This document shows, piece after piece, positions 1 to 8,154 of a stretch of 64,000 nt of DNA. The translations under genes were made by a program, and so were the position numbers. Source of the DNA: Gilliamella sp. wkB7. Lineage in GTDB: Bacteria; Pseudomonadota; Gammaproteobacteria; Enterobacterales; Orbaceae. How positions within the stretch are numbered: position 1 is the stretch's first letter; every line of letters starts with the position of its first letter. The DNA is taken from positions 496,001 to 560,000 of the forward strand of contig NZ_CM004509.1 of the NCBI RefSeq assembly GCF_001693435.1, in the 5' to 3' direction. The notes below the pieces were generated by a model, which saw nothing but the letters and a program-made list of their open reading frames with translations, made no database searches and was not told where the DNA came from.

Positions 1-473
1 GTCACTCCATTTGAGCGCCATACTTCATTAGCAAAATGTTCTTGTGAAGTGCCTTGTTCAATGCCGACTCGTTTCCCTTTTAATGACTCAATTGTCGGCA
101 GGATATTGGTGCCTTCTTTTGTTATCAGACGTGATTTGGTAGCAAAAATTTCATCTGAAAAAGCAATCTGCTTTTTACGTTTTTCAGTCATCATCAATGA
201 TGATGAAATCATATCAATCTTTCTTGATAAAAGAGATGGAATTAACGCATCAAAGTCTGTTGTTTGAAAAACACACTTAACATTTGCTTTTTCACAAAGT
301 GCTTTGGTTATTTCAATGTTAAACCCGGTAATTTCACCATTTTCATCAATGTAATCAAATGGAGCATAAGAAGTATCAGAACCTATTTTAATTGATTCAG
401 GTAATGCCGCCTGACTGTTTAGGGATATGCTTAAAAAGACAATGCTAGATAATACTTTTATAAATTTTTTCAT
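1..473 (-). CDS. Periplasmic amino-acid ABC transporter substrate-binding protein (partial)
   Basis: Partial gene: it starts at ATG 473-471 and runs off the left edge after about 157 codons. The N-terminus is a signal peptide (MKKFIKVLSSIVFLS then a SQA-A cleavage-like site). The mature part begins with the hallmark IKIGSDTSYAPFDY, followed by GEITGFNIEITKALC and KIDMISSSLMMTEKRKK, as in the HisJ/ArgT/ArtJ family of polar amino-acid binding proteins (solute-binding family 3). Such proteins capture basic or polar amino acids in the periplasm for an ABC permease. Ligand identity cannot be fixed from the half visible; lysine, arginine, ornithine or histidine are likely from the family. Permease and ATPase genes, if linked, lie outside the window. 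Confidence 0.88.
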   Translation of the reverse strand, partial: MKKFIKVLSSIVFLSISLNSQAALPESIKIGSDTSYAPFDYIDENGEITGFNIEITKALCEKANVKCVFQTTDFDALIPSLLSRKIDMISSSLMMTEKRKKQIAFSDEIFATKSRLITKEGTNILPTIESLKGKRVGIEQGTSQEHFANEVWRSNGV

Positions 474-596
474 CCTAGTACTCATGTAATTTATTAAATA
501 AGTAATATAACTGGTTATCGAAATTTTTAATAATAAAAAAATATTATTAACCTACTGCAAAATATAAGGATTTTCTTATAAAAAAGTATTCAATAA

Positions 597-733
597 ACGG
601 AGCTTTTGTAATTTTAAACCAAAAACAAATGATCAATCTAATTTAATAAAAATATTAAAAATCAAATCACATTAAAAACGACAGTTATAACTTTGTAAAA
701 ATTATTCAGGAGTCTATACCGTTTCATTTTCTT
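597..733. repeat. Intergenic direct repeat, copy 1
   Basis: A stretch of about 135 bp that is repeated almost unchanged exactly 360 bp downstream (957-1093). The best conserved parts are TTTAAACCAAAAACAAATGA, the run ending in ACGACAGTTATAA, and the block ATTCAGGAGTCTATACC followed by GTTTCATTTTCTT. No open reading frame spans it. The last block occurs a third time at 40982-41020. Function unknown. Confidence 0.8.
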
Positions 734-956
734 AGCTTGAAATAATTGTTTAAAAGACTACTTATCATTGTTATTAAATGTAATGAGATAATTGATTACA
801 GATTCTTTTAACCTATATGCACTAATCATCGAATACTAATAAATTTTCTATAGTATCCTTTACCTCAATAAATTAAAATTTTGTAAACAACAAAGTTGAT
901 TGCATAAAAACGGTTTACATAAATGTTTAAAAAAACATGATTAATTCACTTCCAAA

Positions 957-1093
957 ACCGATCTTTTTTAGGTTTAAACCAAAAACAAATGAAAAGTCTA
1001 ATATAATAAAAATATTAAAAATCAAATCGCATTAAAAACGACAGTTATAATTTTGTAAAAATTATTCAGGAGTGTATACCGTTTCATTTTCTT
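957..1093. repeat. Intergenic direct repeat, copy 2
   Basis: Second copy of the repeat at 597-733, offset 360 bp, with only scattered substitutions (for example GTC to GTG in the ATTCAGGAGT block). Together the copies fill most of the 855-bp gap between the binding-protein gene and argS. Apart from these copies and AT-rich spacer I see no gene in 474-1328. Confidence 0.8.
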
Positions 1094-1328
1094 TTGTTTG
1101 AAGTAATAATTTATTTAATTAGTAAAAAACAGATGAGGTAATTAATGGATTGGTAGTTTGAATAACTTTTTGAAATCATGCATAAATTTTGTTATAAAAA
1201 TAGCCATTGAGTCATTAAAAGCAGTCCCACTATTCTAAAAAAAGCCTTCAAAAAATAATCCTACAGTGACAATTTATCACTTTGTCGGTATCATATTCGA
1301 CATTTTATTATAATCGATTAGGTTTAAT

Positions 1329-3062
1329 GTGAATATTCAACAATTATTAACGCAACGCGTTTCGCAAGCAATGATTCTGGCTGGCGCCGATAACAACTGT
1401 GATGCTTTGATTAAGCAGTCGGCTAAAGTGCAATTTGGTGATTATCAAGCTAATGGTATTATGGCAACCGCCAAAAAACTAGGTATGCCACCAAGAGCAT
1501 TGGCAGAAAAAGTTTTACAGCATTTAGATATTGATGATATTGCTGATAAAGTTGAAATTGCTGGTCCGGGTTTTATTAATATTTTTCTAAAAAACAGTTG
1601 GATTGCCGAGCAGAATGAAATCGCATTAAACAGTGATAAACTCAATATTACTTTACCTGCTAAGCCACAAACGATTGTGGTTGACTATTCAGCGCCAAAC
1701 GTCGCTAAAGAGATGCACGTTGGCCATTTGCGTTCAACCATCATCGGTGATGCCAGTGTGCGGGTATTATCTTTCTTAGGTCACAATGTCATTCGAGCTA
1801 ACCATGTCGGCGACTGGGGTACACAGTTTGGTATGTTGATTGCTTATCTTGAAAAGATGCAAAACGAACATGCTAATGATATGGAACTATCGGATTTAGA
1901 ATCTTTCTATCGTGCAGCAAAAAAACATTATGATGAAGATGAAGTCTTTGCTGAAAAAGCTCGTAATTATGTGGTTAAATTACAAGGCGGTGATGAGTAC
2001 TGTCGTGATATGTGGCGTAAGCTTGTTGATATTACCATGACACAAAACATCGCAACTTATAAACGATTAAATGTGACATTAACAGTTGAAGATACCATGG
2101 GCGAAAGCATTTATAACAGTATGCTACCGGGTATTGTTGCCGATCTTAAACAGAAAAAATTAGCGGTTGAGAGTGAAGGTGCCATTGTTGTATTTTTAGA
2201 TGAGTATAAAAATAAAGAAGGCGAACCAATGGGCGTTATTATCCAAAAACGTGATGGTGGCTATCTGTATGCAACAACCGATATCGCTTGTGCAAAATAC
2301 CGTTATGAAACGTTACACGCTGATCGTATTCTTTATTATACTGATTCTCGTCAACATCAACATTTAGAGCAAGTATGGACGATTGTACATAAGGCTAAAT
2401 ATGTTCCAGAATCATTAAAATTAGAACATCATATGTTTGGTATGATGCTTGGTAAAGATGGCAAACCATTTAAAACACGTTCGGGTGATACCGTAAAATT
2501 AAATGACTTGCTTGATGAAGCTTGTGAACGCGCAAGCTCTCTCATTCGTAGCAAAAATCCTGATCTGTCAGAAGCTGAACTTGCCCAAATCGTTGATGCC
2601 GTTGCTATCGGTGCTGTAAAATATGCAGATCTTTCCAAAAACCGTACTACCGATTATGTATTTGATTGGGATAATATGTTGTCGTTTGAAGGGAATACTG
2701 CGCCTTATTTACAGTATGCTTATACTCGAGTGCTGTCCGTGTTTAGAAAGTCTGATATTTCTGAAGACAGTTTAACGGGTGATATAATTTTGGACAGCGA
2801 TAAAGAGCGCGCTTTAGCGACTCGTTTAATCCAATTTGATGAAACGCTCACTTCTGTAGCAAACGAAGGAACGCCACATGTGCTTTGTGCTTATCTTTAT
2901 GAAATTGCAACGCTGTTTTCAAGTTTCTATGAAAACTGCCCTATTTTGACGGCTGAAAATGAAAGCTTGAAACAAAGCCGCTTAAAATTGGCTTCATTAA
3001 CGGCTAAAACACTTAAAGTTGGTCTAGATATGTTAGGTATTAAAACCGTCGATAAGATGTAA
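1329..3062 (+). CDS. argS: Arginine--tRNA ligase
   Basis: Charges tRNA-Arg with arginine using ATP in the cytoplasm. The 577-aa product has normal length and is colinear with enterobacterial ArgS: an N-terminal Add-1 domain with [13 protein letters not shown] (31-43), the class I signature HVGH at 130-133 within [17 protein letters not shown], the [13 protein letters not shown] segment that stands in for KMSKS in this family, and a C-terminal DALR anticodon-binding domain ([11 protein letters not shown] onward). I use the GTG at 1329 because MNIQ matches the family start; the overlapping ATG at 1327 is followed at once by a stop. A rho-independent terminator follows the stop codon. Confidence 0.98.
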   Translation: MNIQQLLTQRVSQAMILAGADNNCDALIKQSAKVQFGDYQANGIMATAKKLGMPPRALAEKVLQHLDIDDIADKVEIAGPGFINIFLKNSWIAEQNEIALNSDKLNITLPAKPQTIVVDYSAPNVAKEMHVGHLRSTIIGDASVRVLSFLGHNVIRANHVGDWGTQFGMLIAYLEKMQNEHANDMELSDLESFYRAAKKHYDEDEVFAEKARNYVVKLQGGDEYCRDMWRKLVDITMTQNIATYKRLNVTLTVEDTMGESIYNSMLPGIVADLKQKKLAVESEGAIVVFLDEYKNKEGEPMGVIIQKRDGGYLYATTDIACAKYRYETLHADRILYYTDSRQHQHLEQVWTIVHKAKYVPESLKLEHHMFGMMLGKDGKPFKTRSGDTVKLNDLLDEACERASSLIRSKNPDLSEAELAQIVDAVAIGAVKYADLSKNRTTDYVFDWDNMLSFEGNTAPYLQYAYTRVLSVFRKSDISEDSLTGDIILDSDKERALATRLIQFDETLTSVANEGTPHVLCAYLYEIATLFSSFYENCPILTAENESLKQSRLKLASLTAKTLKVGLDMLGIKTVDKM

Positions 3063-3116
3063 TTAAAAAGGTAGTCAGTGATAATTAAATAAAATTATCA
3101 AGCAAAAAATTCATCT

Positions 3117-3152
3117 AAAAGCCGCTGATAAAATTGTATTGGCGGCTTTTTT
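3117..3152 (+). terminator. Rho-independent terminator of argS
   Basis: An inverted repeat AAAAGCCGC ... GCGGCTTTT with a loop of about 15 nt ends in a T run, about 55 nt after the argS stop codon. Confidence 0.85.
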
Positions 3153-3182
3153 ATAAAAATGTATCGTTTACCTAAAAAAAAT

Positions 3183-3476
3183 TTAGAATTTAACAGGTTT
3201 AGCTACACAAATATCTAAACCGTCTACGTGATCTTTGGCAAACGTAGCAAACTCAACAAAATGTGGCGTTGCGTTATGACTGTCTATAGCAGCTTGTGAA
3301 GCCCATGTTTCAATTACTACATAAATATTAGGATTACTAATACTCTGATTAAGTTCATAATGGATGCAACCTGCTTCTTTTCGACTCTCTTCAACAAGTT
3401 TTTTAAAAATTGGTTGAAAGGCTTCGTAGGACTCTGGTTTAACTGTAATTGTAGCAATAATATTTAAATGGCTCAT
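3183..3476 (-). CDS. Antibiotic biosynthesis monooxygenase (ABM) family protein, putative quinol monooxygenase
   Basis: A 97-aa single-domain protein of the dimeric alpha/beta-barrel ABM superfamily (YgiN-like). Features are the opening strand LNIIATITVKPE, the EAGCIHYELNQS segment, the VVIETWASQAAIDSHNATPH segment with the conserved Trp and HxxxxH-like spacing, and the FVEFATFAKD helix. Family members oxidise quinols or detoxify small phenolic compounds in the cytoplasm without a bound cofactor. Substrate unknown. It stands alone, convergent with argS and preceded by a 580-bp gene-poor gap, so it is probably monocistronic. Confidence 0.8.
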   Translation of the reverse strand: MSHLNIIATITVKPESYEAFQPIFKKLVEESRKEAGCIHYELNQSISNPNIYVVIETWASQAAIDSHNATPHFVEFATFAKDHVDGLDICVAKPVKF

Positions 3477-3940
3477 ATAAACCTCTTGACGCTTAATATA
3501 GAAAATCTGGTTAAGAGTATAGCTGAAATTACCGATTAATAAAAAGAGATTACGAACATGATGTCTATTTTTAATTATTTCTACTCATCATTAATTACTC
3601 ATATAGATTGTTTAAACACGAGTAAATGATGTCAGACATCCAATAAATTTTTCTATATTTATCTGAAAGTTGAAATATTGATTCACATAAAAATATCTCG
3701 ATTTTTGGACTAATAAATCTTAATATAAAATATAGAGTTATATGCTAAAAATTGCCATAGCCCCAAAACCATCCTATAAAAACCGTGTGTTTAGTCTTAT
3801 AAAAATCTAAAAAATAATACTTTAACCATTTCATTTATTTAGATATTTTCTAAAATTTTAAGCTTGCTATTAGCCCCAATTTGGTTAGAATTTCAATAGT
3901 TTTATAAACCAGTCTAGGTTAGCTTGATATGTTAAATTTT
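3477..3940. other. Gene-free AT-rich stretch
   Basis: No credible reading frame on either strand. It separates the minus-strand ABM gene from the plus-strand amidohydrolase and should hold both promoters. No recognised repeat was found apart from the structured leader at 3942-4000. Confidence 0.5.
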
Positions 3941-3941
3941 A

Positions 3942-4000
3942 ATCAACAATATTTTCGTCCACAATTGTTGATGTTTTTAATCCTCCTTCATGGAGGATTT
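3942..4000 (+). promoter_or_regulatory. Tandem hairpins in leader of the amidohydrolase gene (possible attenuator, riboswitch or small RNA end)
   Basis: Two adjacent inverted repeats: ATCAACAAT (3942-3950) with ATTGTTGAT (3964-3972), then ATCCTCC TTCAT GGAGGAT (3980-3998) followed by TTTTTT. The second has the form of an intrinsic terminator, yet it lies only about 55 bp upstream of the amidohydrolase start. It is either a premature terminator in a regulated 5' leader or the end of a small RNA encoded upstream. No known riboswitch consensus was recognised. Confidence 0.55.
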
Positions 4001-4055
4001 TTTTATCCACCATTTTTATTAAATCCCAAAAGTAATTGAATTATAGAGGCACATT

Positions 4056-5075
4056 ATGACCGATAATAAAAAAATGTTATCCACCAGTCGAGATCAAAGT
4101 TTAAAAGCATATTTGATGAATAAAATAAAGCAAAATGGCGGTTGGGTTAACTCACATATGCATGCCGATCGTGCTTTTACCATAACGGTAGATAGTTTTG
4201 ATGTGTACCAAAAACAGACCTTAATTGAAAAATGGGATACTTTAGATAAAGTTAAAGCATCAATGAGTGAAGATGATTACTATCGCCATTTTAGTATGGC
4301 GGTTGAACGTATGATTGAACAAGGTGTAACGGCAATGGGGTCATTTGTGGATATTGATCCAATTGCTGAAGAACGCGCTATTAGAGGCGCACTTCGAGCT
4401 CGCGAGACTTATAAAAATGACATTATCATTAAATTAGTCAATCAAACGCTTAAAGGTGTCATCGATAAAGAAGCTCGCTATTGGTTTGATAAAGGTGCTG
4501 ATTTGGTTGATATCATTGGTGGCTTACCTCGCCGAGATGAACGTGATCATGGTAAAGGAATGGGATTAAAACATCTTGATGTTTTAATGCAAACGGGTAA
4601 ATCATTGGGTAAAATGGTTCATGTTCACGTTGACCAATTTAACTCATCCGACGAAATCGAAACCGAACAACTCACCGATAAAACTTTAGAGCATGGCATG
4701 CATGGACGTGTCGTTGCCATTCACAGTATTTCAATCACAGCGCACAGCTTGGAATATCGTCAAAAACTTTATCAAAAAATGAAAGAAGCAAAAATGATGG
4801 TCATTGCTTGCCCATTTGCTTGGATTGATAGCCCACGCCGTGAAGAACAAGGCCCTACTCGTAACTCACTCACCCCCGTTGACGAACTTGCCTCAGCCGG
4901 GATTCCCGTTGCCATTGGTACCGATAATATTAGTGATTATATGCTTCCATTTTCAACCGGCAATATGTGGGAAGAACTTAAACTACTTGTTACCGGCTGC
5001 CGCTATACCGATTTGGATAATGTGGTAAATGTAGCAACCAAAAATGGACGAATGGTATTAGGACTGGAAAAATAA
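4056..5075 (+). CDS. Metal-dependent amidohydrolase, cytosine deaminase-like
   Basis: A 339-aa cytoplasmic amidohydrolase-superfamily enzyme. Metal-ligand motifs are present in order: the HxH pair in NSHMHADRAFT (His34 and His36), His in GKMVHVHVDQF, His in VVAIHSISITAHS, and the late Asp in IPVAIGTDNISDYMLPFSTG. These match cytosine deaminase and TRZ/ATZ-type enzymes, which hydrolyse exocyclic amino groups of pyrimidines or triazines. It is shorter than E. coli CodA (about 427 aa), mainly at the N-terminus. The substrate is unknown. The gene is isolated, follows a hairpin leader, and ends at a strong terminator. Confidence 0.78.
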   Translation: MTDNKKMLSTSRDQSLKAYLMNKIKQNGGWVNSHMHADRAFTITVDSFDVYQKQTLIEKWDTLDKVKASMSEDDYYRHFSMAVERMIEQGVTAMGSFVDIDPIAEERAIRGALRARETYKNDIIIKLVNQTLKGVIDKEARYWFDKGADLVDIIGGLPRRDERDHGKGMGLKHLDVLMQTGKSLGKMVHVHVDQFNSSDEIETEQLTDKTLEHGMHGRVVAIHSISITAHSLEYRQKLYQKMKEAKMMVIACPFAWIDSPRREEQGPTRNSLTPVDELASAGIPVAIGTDNISDYMLPFSTGNMWEELKLLVTGCRYTDLDNVVNVATKNGRMVLGLEK

Positions 5076-5089
5076 ATCGCCTTTTATAA

Positions 5090-5134
5090 ATAAAAATCTC
5101 GCCAAAAATAATAAAACTATGGTGAGATTTTTAT
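5090..5134 (+). terminator. Rho-independent terminator of the amidohydrolase gene
   Basis: AAAAATCTCGCCA ... TGGTGAGATTTTT: a long stem with one G-T mismatch and a terminal T run, starting about 15 nt after the stop codon at 5075. Confidence 0.8.
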
Positions 5135-5628
5135 GGATATTATCTCATTTTAGAAGGCTTCTTTTTCAACTTTGAATCAACATGTAATGTTCATTATCAA
5201 AACGATTTGATTTTTCACGATTAATGGTTTAGTAGAATATACGTGATTATGTCTATTTTTTTGATAGATTAAATAGTATAAATCTCAGCATACTTTATAA
5301 AATCCATGTTAATTTGACCGATTTTTTGTTAAATATTGGATATTACAACCATAATTAATCTCATTTAAAATTAATTCAATATTTCAATAAAATAAAAGAT
5401 ATGTACTTAACTATTCGAATTTTTTTATTAAAGCGATCTGTAGCTTTTTCCTTTTAAGTTTTAGGATAATAAAAAACTAAGTCGTATCACTTATCAATCG
5501 TTTTAATTATAAGAAACAATCAAATATATTAGACTAACCCATTGACAATAGACAATTTTAACGTATCTTATTTACAAAAATTCACATAATTTGATGTGAA
5601 AAAGTAAAGATAAGTATAAGAGACAAAA
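5135..5628. other. Gene-free stretch upstream of vgrG
   Basis: About 490 bp of AT-rich sequence with no credible gene. It probably carries the promoter and control sites of T6SS island 1. The only element I can point to is the sigma70-like promoter at 5542-5569. Confidence 0.5.
5542..5569 (+). promoter_or_regulatory. Candidate sigma70 promoter for T6SS island 1
   Basis: A perfect TTGACA (5542-5547), 16 bp, then TATCTT (5564-5569), about 60 bp upstream of the vgrG start. The -10 box matches TATAAT at four of six positions. Prediction only. Confidence 0.4.
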
Positions 5629-8151
5629 ATGGATAGGATAAATTCCTTAATAAATGGAATTGCTTCATTAGCAACTGATAGTCAACTCAATCACTATAGC
5701 CTGTCAATTGATCAACTTGATGAGCTCACAATTCTCTCAATTTACTCCATTAACGGGCAAGAGTCATTGAATGAACCTTGGCATTACGAAATAACATTTA
5801 CCAGTACCAATAAACAAATCGACATTAGCTCAATACTTAATCAACCTGCTTTGCTTACCTTTCATGCACCAGATCCTATAAAACAACTTATTCAAGTCAG
5901 TTCGCTAACCCCTCCAGCACAAAATAGGACAATATATGGTGTTATTACTGAATTTAGCTTGATATCAGTAAGTAAGGATGAAGCTCGTTATCAAGTCAGA
6001 TTAAATTCACGCTTAGCCTTACTAGCCAATGAACATCGGTGTGCTATCTATCAAAATAAAAGCGTAGTTGATGTTGTAGAAGATGTTTTACGTTCCCATG
6101 GATTTACTGGTATTGAATATCGCCTAGAACTGAAAAACTCCTATCCTGCTCGTGAATTTATTACTCAATGGCAAGAAAGTGACCTTGTTTTTATTCAGCG
6201 TATTTTAGCCGATATTGGGATTTGGTTTCGTTTTGAAACACATGTACAGCACTCTTGTGATGTCATGGTTATCAGTGATTACGAACAAGGATTTGATAAT
6301 AAAGGACACTTGCCTTTTAAACCGCCTAGCGGCATGAATGATGTTCAACAAAACAGTATTTGGAATTTACAATTTAAAAGTAAAACCAAACAACAACAAG
6401 TATCAGTTAATGATTATAATTATCGCGCCGCCGAGAGTAATCTAAAATCTAACGTTAATACCCAAATTAAGGACACCACTACTTATGGCAATGATTACCG
6501 CTATGGTGAACACTATAAGCAAAAAGGTAGTTCAAACACAGTAGAAAGTGGCCATTGGTATGCGCAAATCCGTCATGAATATTACATCAGTGATAAAATC
6601 ATTATCCGTGGTGAGTGTAATGATTATCAATTAATGCCAGGGCAAATAATTACCGTTGATGAAAGTCCAATTAATCATATTCAAAAAGGGATTATAATCC
6701 TATCGACGCAGAGTTATGCAGACCGAAGCTCATCTTACAAAACCCATTTTACTGCTATTCCATTTGAAGAATTAAAACCCTACCGGCCTGCTCCAGTTGC
6801 TTGGCCAAAGGTGAGTGGAACCTTGCCAGCCAGAGTCACCAGCCCAGATAATGATATCTACGGTTACATTGATACTCAAGGTCGTTATCGTGTTAAATTC
6901 GATTTTGATTTAACCGAATGGAAGAAAGGTGAAGAAAGCTTATGGGTTAGACTCGCTAAACCTTATGCGGGTGATACTTATGGGTTCCACTTCCCGCTTA
7001 TAGATGGCACAGAAGTGGCGATCGGTTTTACTTCTGGCAATCCAGATAGACCTTATATTGCTCATGCAATGCATGACAGCAGCAATCCGGATCACGTTTC
7101 GACCAGTAACAAACACCGTAATGTAATTCGAACACCTGCCAATAATAAACTGCGCATGGATGATAAGCGTGAGCAAGAACACATCAAATTAGCCACCGAA
7201 TATGGTAAAACTCAGCTTAACCTTGGGCATTTAGTAAATAATAAAAAACAACAACGTGGCGAAGGGTTTGAACTTAGGACCGATGAGTTTGGAGCAATAA
7301 GAGCCAGTAAAGGTGTTTATCTTACAACCATAAGCCAAGAAAAAGCGACTGGTGAACAGCTTGAAATGAAAGGTACCGTTAAACAGATTGAAAAGTCTCT
7401 TGATATATCTCAAGCGTTGATCGGTTGCGGCAAAGTGAGTGGCGCTGAACTAGCCGAAATAACCGAACAGCAAGCATTATTCGATGCCAGTAATCAATTA
7501 CAGGAATCTACCGTTGTTATTCATGGTGAACAAGGGATCACACAAATTTCGCCCAGAAGCATTCAACATGCTGCAAATGAAAATATTATTGCTACCGCAG
7601 GTAACAATGCAAGCATCAATATTTTTAAAAAGCTCTCTATGGCAGCAGGTGAAATGATATCTCTTTTTGCCCATAAGTTAGGAATAAAACTTATTGCTGC
7701 TTCAGGACGAGTTCAAATTCAAGCCCAATCCGATGAAATGGAATTAACTGCCCAAAAAAATATGTTTATCACTAGCTGTGCAGGTAAAATTACCATTAAT
7801 GCCCAAAATGAACTGCTACTGCTTAGTGGTGGTGGCGGAATTCGTATCAAAAATGGCACTATCGAAATGATAGCACCAACCAGCATATTACAAAAAACGG
7901 CAGTTTTATCTTACAGTGGTCCTGAAAGTATAAAAGAAGCGGTACCTTCATTTGAAAAAGGCAGTCTTGCCCGAAAATTCAAATTGCACTTTAATGATTC
8001 ACCCTCACAGGTGCTAAAAAATCAACCGTATCGTATCCACTTCAATGACGGAAGTACGCAAGATGGTATAACCGATGAGAATGGAGAAACAGAAATCATT
8101 CCAATGACAGAATTAGAACAAATAAAAATAGAAATATTAAAAAAGGAATAG
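5629..8151 (+). CDS. vgrG: Type VI secretion spike protein VgrG (TssI) with C-terminal transthyretin-like extension
   Basis: VgrG trimers form the T6SS puncturing spike and carry effectors. In this 840-aa protein the N-terminal third is gp27-like (LSIYSINGQESLNEPWHYEITF; FIQRILADIGIWFRFE). A gp5-like OB fold starts near residue 394 (SGTLPARVTSPDNDIYGYID; SLWVRLAKPYAGDTYG; PLIDGTEVAIGFTSGNPDRP). A DUF2345-like beta-helix follows (around 540-750, including KITINAQNELLLLSGGGG). The last ~60 residues (about 782-840, FKLHFND ... YRIHFNDGSTQDGITDENG) look like a transthyretin-type domain. In enteroaggregative E. coli VgrG1 such a tail binds the lipase effector Tle1; here it would most simply bind the lipase encoded 3 nt downstream. 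First gene of an eight-to-ten gene plus-strand operon. Confidence 0.95.
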   Translation: MDRINSLINGIASLATDSQLNHYSLSIDQLDELTILSIYSINGQESLNEPWHYEITFTSTNKQIDISSILNQPALLTFHAPDPIKQLIQVSSLTPPAQNRTIYGVITEFSLISVSKDEARYQVRLNSRLALLANEHRCAIYQNKSVVDVVEDVLRSHGFTGIEYRLELKNSYPAREFITQWQESDLVFIQRILADIGIWFRFETHVQHSCDVMVISDYEQGFDNKGHLPFKPPSGMNDVQQNSIWNLQFKSKTKQQQVSVNDYNYRAAESNLKSNVNTQIKDTTTYGNDYRYGEHYKQKGSSNTVESGHWYAQIRHEYYISDKIIIRGECNDYQLMPGQIITVDESPINHIQKGIIILSTQSYADRSSSYKTHFTAIPFEELKPYRPAPVAWPKVSGTLPARVTSPDNDIYGYIDTQGRYRVKFDFDLTEWKKGEESLWVRLAKPYAGDTYGFHFPLIDGTEVAIGFTSGNPDRPYIAHAMHDSSNPDHVSTSNKHRNVIRTPANNKLRMDDKREQEHIKLATEYGKTQLNLGHLVNNKKQQRGEGFELRTDEFGAIRASKGVYLTTISQEKATGEQLEMKGTVKQIEKSLDISQALIGCGKVSGAELAEITEQQALFDASNQLQESTVVIHGEQGITQISPRSIQHAANENIIATAGNNASINIFKKLSMAAGEMISLFAHKLGIKLIAASGRVQIQAQSDEMELTAQKNMFITSCAGKITINAQNELLLLSGGGGIRIKNGTIEMIAPTSILQKTAVLSYSGPESIKEAVPSFEKGSLARKFKLHFNDSPSQVLKNQPYRIHFNDGSTQDGITDENGETEIIPMTELEQIKIEILKKE

Positions 8152-8154
8152 GTT

